From Nonomuraea coxensis DSM 45129 (GTDB taxonomy: Bacteria; Actinomycetota; Actinomycetes; Streptosporangiales; Streptosporangiaceae), in the NCBI RefSeq assembly GCF_019397265.1, contig NZ_CP068985.1, positions 3,824,501-3,888,500 of the forward strand: a stretch of DNA of 64,000 bases. Direction: 5' to 3'. The translations under genes were made by a program, and so were the position numbers. The notes under the pieces are model-generated. The model saw only the letters and a list, made by a program, of their open reading frames with translations, did no database searches and was not told the DNA's origin. How positions within the stretch are numbered: position 1 is the first letter of the stretch; every line of letters begins with the position of its first letter. Positions 24,747 to 34,205 of this stretch are shown piece after piece.

Positions 24747-26141
24747 TCAGAGGGCGCGGGCCAGCTCGCCGGCCCGCGCGCGGGCGGACGCCGCCGCGGC
24801 CCGGTCGCCGAACGCCTCGGCCACCGCCGCCTGCTTCAGCCAGTTGTACGGGCTGCACGGCCGCACCCCGATCCGCTCGCTCACGAGCGTCCGCGCGACG
24901 TCCCGCGCCCCGGCCCGCAGCGCCGCCTCCAGCAACGTCCGCTGCACCACGTCGCGCTGGGCGTGGCTGCCGCCGAACTCGTCGACCCGGTGCCGGATCG
25001 GGTACAGCAGGTCGAGCGCCGCCCGGTGGTCGCCCCGCCCGAACGCGACGAGCGCCCGGCACACCGGCAGCCCCACCCGCAGCGTCATGCCGACATTGGT
25101 GACACCAGGACGCGGCCCGGCGGCCACGTACGCCTCCCGCGAGGCGATCAGCTTCTCCGCCTCGCCCACCCGCCCCGCGCCCACGTACGCCATGACCGCG
25201 TGCATGTCGTTGAAGGCGTAGAACGGCTCCGCCATCCGCGGGGGCCAGGCGTCGGCCAGCGCCCGCCACCGCGCGGGCTGCTCCGACCCCTCCAGGTGGA
25301 GCCGCCACAGCAGGGCGGCGGCGTCCAGCAGCTCCATGCAGGACTGCCCGTCGGCGAGCGCCGCGTCGTAGATCGCCAGCACCCGGGGCACGTCGCCCGC
25401 CTCCAGCGCGAACAGGCAGTAGTGCCACCAGGCGTGCACGTTGAGGAACGTCCCGGTGGACCAGTCGGGCACCCGCGCGTCGAGGTAGCGCAGCCCGTCG
25501 CCGAAGCGGCCGCGCATCTCGTACGTGTGCGTCACCGCGTGGATCGCCCACACGTCGCGCCGGTCGAGCTCGACCGCCCGCAGCCCGACCTCCTCCGACC
25601 GGTCGTAGTGCCCGGCCTCCTCCAGCCCGAAGGCGTACATGCCGAGCAGGTGCCCGTAGTGCGGGTCGCCGGGGCCCCAGGCGGTGAGCGCGCCGCCGAC
25701 GCGGTCGCGCAGCGAGCGGGCGTCGCCGGTGAAGAAGTCGATCTGGTGGCCGGCGATGAGCGCCAGCGCGTCGCGCGGATGCTCGACGGTGATCTCGCCG
25801 AGCAGCGCCCCGCAGGTCAGGAAGTCGCCGTCGAGCAGCGCCCGCACGGCCGCGACGTGGGCCCGCTCGCGCGGCGGCAGGGACGTCTCGTCGACGCGGC
25901 GGCGGAAGGCGCCGAAGCGCGCCCGCGCCGTCCGCGCGTCCTCGGCGTCGGTGGTCAGCAGCCCGAGATAGGCGGCGAGGACGTTGCCCATGGGGAAGTC
26001 GGGCGACTCCTCCAGGGCCGCGTTCGCCTCGGCGTCGACCTCGGCCCGGAAGTGCAGCAGCTCGTCGATCGCGCGGTCGTAGTGGCGGGCCGCGGCGGCG
26101 CTCGCCCCGCTCATGGCGAGTCCGTGCTGGTCGGTCCTCAC
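24747..26141 (-). CDS. Tetratricopeptide repeat protein, TTC38-like
   Basis: A 464-residue all-helical protein resembling bacterial relatives of tetratricopeptide repeat protein 38. The opening TDQHGLAMSGASAAAARHYD and ALEESPDFPMGNVLAAYLGL are characteristic, as are HAVTHTYEMRGRFGDGLRYL and FLNVHAWWHYCLFALE. The family has no established biochemical role, and the TPR-like helices suggest protein binding. GTG at 26141 is chosen because family members begin a few residues before TDxxG. The ATG at 26114 would remove that segment. It stands alone, diverging from the DUF1206 gene. Confidence 0.85.
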   Translation of the reverse strand: MRTDQHGLAMSGASAAAARHYDRAIDELLHFRAEVDAEANAALEESPDFPMGNVLAAYLGLLTTDAEDARTARARFGAFRRRVDETSLPPRERAHVAAVRALLDGDFLTCGALLGEITVEHPRDALALIAGHQIDFFTGDARSLRDRVGGALTAWGPGDPHYGHLLGMYAFGLEEAGHYDRSEEVGLRAVELDRRDVWAIHAVTHTYEMRGRFGDGLRYLDARVPDWSTGTFLNVHAWWHYCLFALEAGDVPRVLAIYDAALADGQSCMELLDAAALLWRLHLEGSEQPARWRALADAWPPRMAEPFYAFNDMHAVMAYVGAGRVGEAEKLIASREAYVAAGPRPGVTNVGMTLRVGLPVCRALVAFGRGDHRAALDLLYPIRHRVDEFGGSHAQRDVVQRTLLEAALRAGARDVARTLVSERIGVRPCSPYNWLKQAAVAEAFGDRAAAASARARAGELARAL

Positions 26142-26236
26142 CTGATCATCGTAACCGGCGGCGCCGCCCGTCCCCGAGGTCTGGAACGCCGTTTCCCGGG
26201 AACTTCGTAAGTCTCCCGACACCCCCTGGAGGCATG

Positions 26237-27046
26237 ATGAGCACGGCGGGACAAGAGGTGCGCGGCGCGGCGCGGAGAGCGGCCCGCCACCCCGTCATGG
26301 ACGTGGCGACGCGGATCGGCCTGGCCTGCCGCGGCGTCCTGTACGCGCTGGTCGGCGCGGTGGCGGTGCAGATCGGCCTGGGCGAGCGGTCGAAGGAGGC
26401 CGACAAGGCGGGCGCCATCGAGACGGTCGCCGAGCTGCCCTTCGGCGCGGGACTGCTGTGGATCATGATGATCGGGTTCGTGGCGCTGGCGCTGTGGCAG
26501 ATCTCGGAGGCGCTGTTCGGCGGCGGGGAGCCGATCGAGCGGGCCGAGGCGGTCGCCAGGGTCGCGGTGTACGCGCTGGTCGTGGCCAGCCTGATCAGCG
26601 TGCTGACGAAGGGGAAGGCGTCGTCCGACGACGAGAAGTCCCGTGACCTCACCGCGACGCTGCTCGGGCTGCCCGGCGGGCCGGTGCTCGTGGGCGCGAT
26701 CGGGCTCGGGCTGGTCGTGCTCGGCGGCTACTGGGTGCGCCAGGGCCTCACCAAGGGGTTCAGGAAGGAGCTGGACCGGGCGCGCATGCCCGAGCCCGCC
26801 CGCGCCGTGATGGACCACCTCGGCCTCGGCGGGTTCGTCGCCCGGGGCGCGGTCGCCGCGCTGGCCGGGATCCTCGTCTGCAAGGCGGCGGTCACGTTCG
26901 ACCCGGACGAGGCGGGCGGCATCGACGCGGCGCTGCGCGAGTTCGCCGGCACGCCCGCCGGGCCGTGGCTGCTCGTGGTGGTGGCGCTGGGGCTGCTGCT
27001 GTTCGCCGCGTACTGCTTCGGCGAGGCCCGCTGGCGCCGTACGTGA
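26237..27046 (+). CDS. DUF1206 family membrane protein
   Basis: A 269-residue integral membrane protein with three tandem DUF1206 units of two helices each. Examples of the repeating signature are ATRIGLACRGVLYALVGAVA, VARVAVYALVVASLISVL and VARGAVAALAGILVCKAA. The function of DUF1206 is not known. GGAGG lies at 26228-26232, so the second of two adjacent ATG codons (26237) is better spaced than the first (26234). It converges on the glycerophosphodiesterase gene with only five bases between stops. Confidence 0.87.
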   Translation: MSTAGQEVRGAARRAARHPVMDVATRIGLACRGVLYALVGAVAVQIGLGERSKEADKAGAIETVAELPFGAGLLWIMMIGFVALALWQISEALFGGGEPIERAEAVARVAVYALVVASLISVLTKGKASSDDEKSRDLTATLLGLPGGPVLVGAIGLGLVVLGGYWVRQGLTKGFRKELDRARMPEPARAVMDHLGLGGFVARGAVAALAGILVCKAAVTFDPDEAGGIDAALREFAGTPAGPWLLVVVALGLLLFAAYCFGEARWRRT

Positions 27047-27051
27047 GCCGG

Positions 27052-28095
27052 TCAGCCCCCGGCCGGCCGGCGGCGGGCCCGCCCGGCGAGCACCGCGCGG
27101 GCCATGCCGGGGTCGTCGCAGAACGCGCCGTCGATCCCCGCGTCCAGCAGCTTGGCCAGCCAGCCCGTCACGTCGCCGGTCGCCCGCGGGTGAGCCGGGC
27201 TCGCCGGGTCGCCCGCCCGGTGGTCGGCCGGGAGCTGGGAGTTCTCGTTGCGCACGGTCCACACGTGCACGTCGAGGCCGTGGCCGTGGGCGTCGCCGAC
27301 GAGCGCCGTGGCCGGCAGCGTCCGGCCGTCGGCGTCCCACGGCAGCACGTGCCGGGTGTCGACGCCGATGCCGTCGGCGTACCCGGCGACCTCGCGCAGG
27401 CCGTCCGGCGTCACCAGGTCGCCGTAGGAGCGGGGGTCGCCGGCGGCGGTCCAGTCGTAGGGCGCGCCGCCGTACGGCACGAGCTGGATCAGCGGCAGAT
27501 CCGTCCTGGCGCGCAGCTCGCGCAGGTTCGCCGTCTCGAACGACTGGATGTACGCCGCGCGCACCCGGTGCCGCCCGAGCACCTCCAGCAGCGGCTCCTC
27601 CAGCGGCAGCCCGATCGAGGCGAAGTACGTCGGATGCTTGGTCTCCGGATACACACCGACGCCCGCCCGCAGCGCGAGCCGCACGACCTCCTCGAACGTC
27701 GGGATCTCCGCCAGCCCGTCGAACGCCGTGTTCCCCGGGCGCAGGCCCGGCACCCGCTCCCTGGCGCGCAGCGTCCGCAGCTCCGCCAGCGTGAAGTCCT
27801 CGGTGAACCAGCCGGTGACCGGCCGGCCGTCGATGGTCTTGGTGACGCGGCGGGCGGCGAACTCGGGCCGCTCGGCCACGTCCGTCGTGCCGGAGATCTC
27901 GTTCTCGTGCCTGGCCACCAGCACGTGGTCCTTCGTGGCGACCAGGTCGGGCTCGATGTAGTCGGCGCCGAGGGCGATGGCGGTCTCGTACGACAGGAGG
28001 GTGTGCTCGGGCCGGTGGGCGCTCGCGCCCCGGTGGCCGATCACGACGGGCTCGTGGCCGCGGCGTCCGGCCGCGGCGGGCGGTGTCTGGGTCAC
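27052..28095 (-). CDS. Glycerophosphodiester phosphodiesterase
   Basis: A 347-residue GDPD-family enzyme predicted to hydrolyse glycerophosphodiesters to glycerol 3-phosphate and an alcohol. The catalytic pair His21-Arg22 is in VVIGHRGASAHRPEHT. The metal ligands Glu48 and Asp50 are in DYIEPDL, and the second histidine His63 is in VLVARHENE. The TIM-barrel end has VHVWTVRNE and GIDGAFCDDPGMA. There is no signal peptide. The GTG start is the first in-frame start before the domain, and no clear ribosome-binding site is seen. It diverges from the short SDR gene. Confidence 0.9.
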   Translation of the reverse strand: MTQTPPAAAGRRGHEPVVIGHRGASAHRPEHTLLSYETAIALGADYIEPDLVATKDHVLVARHENEISGTTDVAERPEFAARRVTKTIDGRPVTGWFTEDFTLAELRTLRARERVPGLRPGNTAFDGLAEIPTFEEVVRLALRAGVGVYPETKHPTYFASIGLPLEEPLLEVLGRHRVRAAYIQSFETANLRELRARTDLPLIQLVPYGGAPYDWTAAGDPRSYGDLVTPDGLREVAGYADGIGVDTRHVLPWDADGRTLPATALVGDAHGHGLDVHVWTVRNENSQLPADHRAGDPASPAHPRATGDVTGWLAKLLDAGIDGAFCDDPGMARAVLAGRARRRPAGG

Positions 28096-28182
28096 GAGGG
28101 CGACCGTACCGCCACGTGACGACCAGGGGCGACGCGCGGCCCGCCCGGTGGAAGACGGGCGCGCGGGGGCAGGAACGACGTC

Positions 28183-28731
28183 ATGGACGATCTGCGCGGG
28201 CGCGTGGCCCTGCTCACGGGCGCGTCCGGCGGCATCGGGCAGGCCGTCGGGCGGCTGCTCATCGCCGCCGGGGTGCGCACGGCCTTCACCTACCGCTCGC
28301 GCGCCGAGGTGGACGCGGCGACGTGGGACCGGACGATGGCGGTCAACCTGCGGGCGCCGTTCCTGCTCGCGCAGCGGGCGCTGCCCGGCATGGCGGGGCG
28401 GGGGTTCGGGCGGGTGCTGTTCACGTCGTCGGTGGCGGGGTTCACCGGGGGGATCGTGGGGCCGCACTACGCGGCCTCCAAGGCCGGGCTGCACGGGCTG
28501 GTGCACTTCCTGGCGGCCCGGGTGGCCGAGCGGGGCGTGACGGTGAACGCCGTCGCGCCCGCGCTGATCGAGGGCACCGCGATGCTGCCCGGCGCGGCCC
28601 GGCCCGGCCTCGTGCCGGTGCGGCGGTTCGGGCGGCCGGAGGAGGTCGCGGACCTGGCGCTGGCGGTGCTGCGCAACGGCTACGTCACCAGTCAGGTGCT
28701 GAGCGTGGACGGCGGCGCCTACCCGCGCTGA
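28183..28731 (+). CDS. Short-chain dehydrogenase with internal deletion
   Basis: A 182-residue SDR-family protein, compared with about 250 normally. The cofactor motif TGASGGIG is at residues 12-19 and the catalytic Ser82/83, Tyr96 and Lys100 (HYAASKAG) remain. The C-terminal NAVAPALIEGT and VLSVDGGAY are normal. The chain jumps from the end of the second strand (FTYRSRAEVDAA) straight to TWDRTMAVNLRAPF. That removes roughly 60 residues containing the third and fourth strands and the NNAG motif. The deletion is in frame. The product may be misfolded, so this could be a decaying gene. AGGA is found upstream of the ATG. Confidence 0.75.
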   Translation: MDDLRGRVALLTGASGGIGQAVGRLLIAAGVRTAFTYRSRAEVDAATWDRTMAVNLRAPFLLAQRALPGMAGRGFGRVLFTSSVAGFTGGIVGPHYAASKAGLHGLVHFLAARVAERGVTVNAVAPALIEGTAMLPGAARPGLVPVRRFGRPEEVADLALAVLRNGYVTSQVLSVDGGAYPR

Positions 28732-30628
28732 CCGGCGGCGGGCCCGGGCAGGGGGATCTCGTCGGCGGCGCCGTCCGGCCAGGTGATCGCGTTCCCGTTC
28801 ACCGCCGGGGGGTCGCCGCCCTCGCCGAGCAGGATCGCGGCGGTGTACCAGCGGCCGGGCTCGGCCGGGCCCGGGGTCGCGCACCACGGGACCAGGGTGC
28901 GCGCGGCGAGCGGCGTGGCCGCCACCGCGACGCCCCGCTCCGTCAGCCCCGGGCCGCCCACCACCCGGGTCACGGGCCCGCCCTCCGGCGCGGGCCACCC
29001 CCCGAGCCGCAGCCGCCCGGCCGGCGGCGGGCCCAGGGCGTCCGGCTCGGAGCGCAGGCCGCCCGCCTCCACGGGCGTGCCGCCCGCCTCCACGGGGAGG
29101 CGGGCGAAGCGGAGCTCCCATGCGCCGCGCACCGCCGACACGACCTCCACCTCGGGCCCGTCGCGCAGGTCGCCGCCGGGCCTGCTGTGCCCGTGGTCGG
29201 GGCCGGGGCCCTGCTCGCCCCAGCGGGCCCGCCACCGCGACGAGCCGACCAGCGTCCCTGACGGCAGCGCCGACACCGGCCCCGCCGTGAAGCCCGTCCG
29301 GTGGGAGGCCCGCCCGTCCTCGTCCAGCACCGCCACCGACTGGTCGAGCGGATCGCCGGACAGCAGCGGGAAGGTGGCCGTCGAGTAGCCGAGGCGGGCG
29401 TAGAGCGGCGCGTCGGCGAGGCGCGCGCCCGGCCGCGCGTGGTCGGTGCCGTGGTTGACGACCCGGACGATCCCGTCCGCCCGCGTCCCGCTGACCAGCC
29501 AGCCGGGGGCGCGCACCACCCGCGTGAAGTCCCCGGTCTCGACCGGCAGCGGCTCCTCGACGGCCGTCCACACCGGATGACCCGCCGGCAGCGACAGCCC
29601 CAGCAGGCCCTTGGCCGCCCAGTACGGCGGGCCGGGCCCCGAGTAGTCCTGCGCGATCCCGCGCCACGGCCCGTGCCAGCCGAGGGTGAGCACCCCGTCG
29701 CGGTCAGGAGCGCCGCGCTCGGCGAAGTGCCGCACGATGCCCGAGGCGGCCCTGCGCAGCAGCCCGGGGGAGCCGACCCCGGCCCGCGCCCCCGCCCAGA
29801 ACGGCGCCGCCGCGGCGAACCGGTAGGTCAGGCCGCGCCCCTGGACGAGCGGCGAGCCGTCGGCCCCCACCAGGTGCACGGCGTCGTCGAGGAAGCGCTC
29901 CAGCCGGGCCAGGTACGCGGGATCGGGGGCGCGGCCGGCCATCTCGCTCCACAGCAGCGGGTACAGGTGCAGCGCCCAGCCGTTGTAGTGGTCGTAGGAG
30001 CGCTCGGCGCCGTCGGCGTACCAGCCGCCGTCGCGCTCGAACGTGCGGGCCAGGGCGAGCCCCGCCTCGATGTCCTCCTCCGCGTACGGCCCGCCCACGG
30101 AGGCCAGGAACTGCTCGGTGACGAGCTGGAACCAGACCCAGTTGATCGGCGGGTAGGCGGCGCCGACCGCGGGCGCCAGCCAGTCCACCACCTGCTCCCG
30201 GACCCGGGGCGGCAGCCGGTCCCACAGCCACGGCCTGGTCAGGTGCAGCACCAGCGCGACGGAGGCGGCCTCCACCTTGGCCTGGTCGTGCTCGTCCAGC
30301 CGGGGCCACCGCTCGGGCGAGGCCGGGTCCACGCCGGCGGCCAGGCCCTCGGCGTACCACTCCATGAGGCCGAGCGGGTCGCGCCCGTCCTCGCCGGCGA
30401 CGCGGAACCCGGCCGCGAGGAACGTGCGGGCGAAGCCTCCAGGGCGTCGACGTCGGGGCCGTACCCGCCGGGCGGCCCGGGGAAGGCGATGCGCGCGTGC
30501 GACGGGGAGGCGTGGGCGCGGGCGGCGAGGACCAGGCGGTCGGCGAGGGCGGCCCAGTGCTCCCTGGTCCAGCCGGTGTAGGGGGAGATCACCTGCCCAG
30601 CAAACACGGGTGCGCGGTTCTCCGACAA
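28719..30628 (-). pseudogene. DUF2264 family protein, frameshifted
   Basis: Two adjacent minus-strand reading frames together spell one DUF2264 protein of about 636 residues. Frame one (TTG start at 30628) gives the N-terminus with VISPYTGWTREHWAALADRL up to GYGPDVDALEA. The remainder continues in another frame as GFARTF and then LGLMEWYAEGLAAGVDP, running to the stop at 28719. Adding one C to the CC pair at 30436-30437 (plus-strand view) joins them exactly. As deposited, translation is interrupted. DUF2264 proteins are (alpha/alpha)-barrel-like and often sit with carbohydrate genes; their reaction is not established. Frameshift mutation and sequencing error are both possible. GGGAGGGG precedes the TTG start. 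Confidence 0.8.
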
Positions 30629-30707
30629 GAAGTGACGGCCCCTCCCGGAGCCGCTGAGCTCGCCCGGCTCTTCGCCTGAGTAGTCAGTTTCTTACTTTTC
30701 GTGGCGG

Positions 30708-32816
30708 ATGCGTCTCGGGTACGGCAAGCTGAGGCAGGTGGGCAACCTGCCGCCGGAGCTGACCAGCCTTGTCGGGCGCCGTGCCGAGCTGACGAGCATC
30801 CGGAGGGAGTGCGCGCGCTCCCGGCTGGTCACCCTGACCGGCGTCGGCGGGGTCGGCAAGACCAGGCTCGCCCTGCGGGCCGCCGCCGAGCTGCGGCCGG
30901 ACCTCGCCGACGGCGCCTGGTTCGTCGAGCTGGCCGCGCTCGACCAGGGGATCCTGCTGCCGCACACCATCGCCGAGGCGCTGCCGGTCGCCGACCGCAG
31001 CACGCGGGCCATGGCCGAGGTGCTGGCCGAGTACCTCGCCGGGCGGCGGCTGCTGCTCGTGCTCGACACCTGCGAGCACCTGGCCGACTCCTGCGCCGCC
31101 GTCGTCAGGACCCTGCTGGACGCCGCCCCCGGGCTGACCGTGCTGGCCACCAGCCGCCGCCCGCTCGGCCTGCCCGAGGAGCAGGTGCTGGTCGTCGAGC
31201 CGCTGCCGGTGCCCGAGCCCGGCGGCGGCGGCCCGCAGGACGCCGTGCTGCTGCTGGCCGAGCGCACCGCCGCCGTCGTGCCCGGGTTCGCCGTCACGGA
31301 CGGCAACCGGGCCGACGTCGCCCGCCTGTGCCGCAGGCTGGAGGGCCTGCCGCTGGCCATCGAGCTGGCCGCCGCCCGGCTGCGCGAGCTGTCGGCGGCC
31401 GAGCTGCACGACCTCCTGGACGACCGCTTCACCGCCCTGGACACCGTCGAGCCGCCCGGGCCGGGAGCCGGCGGGGCGCCGCCGTGGCATGGGGCGCTGC
31501 GGACCGCGATCGGCTGGAGCCACCAGCTCTGCGCGCCCGGCGAGCGGCTGCTGTGGGCGCGCGCCTCGGTCTTCTCCGGCAGCTTCGACGACGAGGCCGC
31601 CGTCAGGGTCTGCGCCGACGAGCGGCTGCCCGCCGGGGACGTCCCCGCCCTGCTGGACGCGCTGGTCGCCAAGTCCGTGCTCACCTGGGCCCCGACCGGC
31701 GGCGGCGAGCGCTACCGCATGCTCGACACCATCCGCGAGTACGGCGCCCTCTGGCTGCGCGACCTCGGCGAGCAGGACCACGTGCGCGCCCGCCACCGCG
31801 ACTTCTACCTCGCCCTCGCCCGCCGCGGCGACGCCGCCTGGTTCGGCCCCGACCAGATCTCCTGGAACGACCGCACCACCGCCGAGCACGACAACCTCCG
31901 CGCCGCGCTGGAGCACAGCCTCGCCGTCCCCGGCGACCACGTCGCGGTCGAGCTGGCCGCCGCGCTCTGGTTCTTCTGGTACCCCTGCGGCTTCCTCAAG
32001 GAGGGCCAGCAGTACCTGGAGCGCGCCCTCGCCCTCGACGGCACGCCGGGCCGGGTGCGCAACCGCGCCCTGTGGGTGTGCGCCCTGACCCGCGTCGTCC
32101 AGGGCGACGCGGCCGGCGGCGTGGACTGGGCCACCCGGTGCGACGAGGCCGCCGGGCAGCTCGGCGACGGCGAGGCCGCCGTCGCCGCCCGCGCCATGAT
32201 CATGGCCGCCGCCGTCCTGCGCGGCGACCTGGCGCTGGCGACCGCGCTGGCCGATGCCCTGCTGGCGGTCCACCGGCCCGAGGAGGGCCTGACGCTGCCC
32301 GCCCTGCTGGCCTGGCTGACCCTGAGCCACGTCCACACCGCCGCCGGCCGGCCCGAGGAGGCGCTGAAGACGCTGGAGGAGATGTCCGCCGAGTGCGACC
32401 GGCACGGCGAGCGCTGGATGCGCGCCTACGCCGACCTGTTCCGCGGCATGGCGGAGCTGGAGCTCGGCCACGCCGGCCGGGCCCAGGAGCACGCGCGGGC
32501 CGCGCTCGGCGTCAAGCACCGGCTGCACGACAACCTCGGCGTCGCGCTCGCCCTCGACGTGCTCTCGCGCGCCGCCGCCGCCTCCGGGCAGGGCGAGCAC
32601 GCCGCCCGCCTGCTCGGCATGGGGCAGCGGCTCTGGCGCGAGATCGGGCAGGCGCAGCTCGGCATCTCCGCGTGGGTGGCCGCCAGGGACGCCGCCGAGC
32701 GGCAGGCGCGGGCCGCCGCCGGCGAGGACGCCTACCGCGCCGCCTACCGGGCCGGCTCCCTGACGAGTCTCGACGCCGGCGTCGTCTACGCCCTCAGCCC
32801 CGCCCCCCGGCCTTGA
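30708..32816 (+). CDS. AfsR/LuxR-like NB-ARC ATPase with TPR region, no DNA-binding domain
   Basis: A 702-residue regulatory ATPase of the STAND class. After LPPELTSLVGRRAELTSI come the P-loop GVGGVGKTR (about residues 45-53), Walker B RLLLVLDTCEHL, the sensor TVLATSRRPLGLPEE and LEGLPLAIELAAARLREL. The C-terminal half has TPR-like helices (EEALKTLEEMSAECDRHGER) and ends with LGISAWVAARDAAERQARAA. SARP/LuxR-type relatives carry a DNA-binding domain at one end; none is seen here. It may therefore act with a partner regulator. It diverges from the DUF2264 gene. Its last codons lie in the first copy of a 40-bp direct repeat. Confidence 0.83.
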   Translation: MRLGYGKLRQVGNLPPELTSLVGRRAELTSIRRECARSRLVTLTGVGGVGKTRLALRAAAELRPDLADGAWFVELAALDQGILLPHTIAEALPVADRSTRAMAEVLAEYLAGRRLLLVLDTCEHLADSCAAVVRTLLDAAPGLTVLATSRRPLGLPEEQVLVVEPLPVPEPGGGGPQDAVLLLAERTAAVVPGFAVTDGNRADVARLCRRLEGLPLAIELAAARLRELSAAELHDLLDDRFTALDTVEPPGPGAGGAPPWHGALRTAIGWSHQLCAPGERLLWARASVFSGSFDDEAAVRVCADERLPAGDVPALLDALVAKSVLTWAPTGGGERYRMLDTIREYGALWLRDLGEQDHVRARHRDFYLALARRGDAAWFGPDQISWNDRTTAEHDNLRAALEHSLAVPGDHVAVELAAALWFFWYPCGFLKEGQQYLERALALDGTPGRVRNRALWVCALTRVVQGDAAGGVDWATRCDEAAGQLGDGEAAVAARAMIMAAAVLRGDLALATALADALLAVHRPEEGLTLPALLAWLTLSHVHTAAGRPEEALKTLEEMSAECDRHGERWMRAYADLFRGMAELELGHAGRAQEHARAALGVKHRLHDNLGVALALDVLSRAAAASGQGEHAARLLGMGQRLWREIGQAQLGISAWVAARDAAERQARAAAGEDAYRAAYRAGSLTSLDAGVVYALSPAPRP

Positions 32817-32867
32817 CCCCCGGCCTGCGCCGGCGTGGTCTACGCCCTCAGCCCTGCCCCCCGGCCT
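32774..32867. repeat. 40-bp direct repeat at a convergent gene boundary
   Basis: Copy one (32774-32813) covers the last 13 codons of the ATPase gene, up to its stop. Copy two (32828-32867) overlaps the end of the convergent amidase gene. They match at 38 of 40 positions with a 54-base offset. A recent local duplication seems likely, which also supplied the amidase with its present C-terminus. Confidence 0.85.
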
Positions 32868-34182
32868 CCGTCCGCCGGGCCGCCGCGAACAGGCGGGCCT
32901 CGCCGCCGGGGCGGGCCACGAGCTGCAGGCCGACCGGCAGGCCGTCCACGAGCCCGGCGGGGACGGTCAGCGCGGGACGGCCGAGCACGTTCCACGGGCT
33001 GGTCATGCCCAGCAGCGCGGCGCGCACCTGGATCCGCTCGCCGCCCGCCTCGGCCTCCCGCGCGCCGATCGGCGGGGCGAGGATCGGGACGGTCGGCGTC
33101 GCCAGCACGTCGTACGGGCCGAACAGGGCCTCGGCGTGCTCCTCCAGCTCCCGCCGGGCGTCCAGGGCCCGGACGTAGCGCCAGGCGGGCAGTTCGGCGG
33201 CCTGGCGGAGACGGTCGAGCACCTCCGGGTCGAACAGGTCAGGGGCCGCCGCCAGCCGCCCGGCGTGCACGGCCGCCGTCTCGCCGCTCTGGATGGCCAG
33301 GTACGTCTCCCTGAACAGCTCCAGGACCTCCGGCGCCATCCGCGTCTCGCCTTCGACCTGCCCGGCGGCGGCCCGCGCGGCCGCGGCGACCCGCGGGTCC
33401 GCCGGGAAGAGGCTGCCCGGCTCCAGCCACCCCACCCGGACCTCGCCCACCGGGTCCTCGGGGAGGCGGGCGCCGGTCAGGGCCTGGTAGGCGAGCAGGC
33501 AGCAGGACGCGGTGGCGGCGAGGACGCCGACGTGGTCGAGGGTCCGGGAGAGCGGGAAGACGCCGTCCGCCGGGATGGCGCCGTAGGCGGGCTTGAAGCC
33601 GGCCGCCCCGCACAGGGCGGCCGGGATGCGGACCGAGCCGCCGGTGTCGGTGCCGAGCGCCAGCGGCACCAGGCCCGCCCCCACGGCCGCGCCGCTGCCC
33701 GCGCTGGAGCCGCCCGTCATGCGGGACGGGTCCCACGGGTTGCGGGCGGCTCCGCCGGCGGAGCGGTCGCCGGTCGGCCCGTACGCGAACTCGTGGGTGG
33801 TGGTCGTGCCCACGACGACCGCCCCGGCCCGCCGCAGCCGGGCCACGCAGGCCGCGTCGGCGTCCGCCACGTGGCCGGCGAAGTGCCGCGACCCCATCGT
33901 CACCCGCATCCCGGCGATCATGATGAGGTCCTTCACGCCCGCCGGGATGCCGTGCAGCGGCCCCCGGTCGATCCCGGCGGCCAGCTCCTCGTCGGCCCGC
34001 CGCGCCGCCTCCGCGGCCCCGGCGGCGTCCACGGTGACGAAGGCGTTGAGCTCCGCGCCGCCGGCGATCGCGTCGAGCGCGAGGGCGGTCAGCTCGGCCG
34101 AGGTGGTGCGCCCGGAGCGCAGGTCGCGCCCCAGGCCGTCGAGGGTGCGGCCGGTGAAGGGGCCGGGAGAGGGGATCGTCAT
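32848..34182 (-). CDS. Amidase (amidase signature family)
   Basis: A 444-residue amidase-signature hydrolase. The catalytic triad is visible: Lys in GIPAGVKDLI, the first Ser in MTGGSSAGSGAAVGAGLVPL, and the nucleophile Ser in GTDTGGSVRIPAAL. The C-terminal PALTVPAGLVDGLPVGLQLV is also typical. Such enzymes hydrolyse amides or act in GatA-like complexes. No GatB or GatC is near, so a free-standing amidase is likelier. ATG 34182 is preferred; it has no clear ribosome-binding site, and a short or absent leader is possible. It lies downstream of the glutamate-type ABC operon on the same strand, but with about 23 bases between the genes the link is uncertain. Confidence 0.9.
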   Translation of the reverse strand: MTIPSPGPFTGRTLDGLGRDLRSGRTTSAELTALALDAIAGGAELNAFVTVDAAGAAEAARRADEELAAGIDRGPLHGIPAGVKDLIMIAGMRVTMGSRHFAGHVADADAACVARLRRAGAVVVGTTTTHEFAYGPTGDRSAGGAARNPWDPSRMTGGSSAGSGAAVGAGLVPLALGTDTGGSVRIPAALCGAAGFKPAYGAIPADGVFPLSRTLDHVGVLAATASCCLLAYQALTGARLPEDPVGEVRVGWLEPGSLFPADPRVAAAARAAAGQVEGETRMAPEVLELFRETYLAIQSGETAAVHAGRLAAAPDLFDPEVLDRLRQAAELPAWRYVRALDARRELEEHAEALFGPYDVLATPTVPILAPPIGAREAEAGGERIQVRAALLGMTSPWNVLGRPALTVPAGLVDGLPVGLQLVARPGGEARLFAAARRTEAGGQG

Positions 34183-34205
34183 GGTGCCATTGTCGTACGA
34201 CCAGG

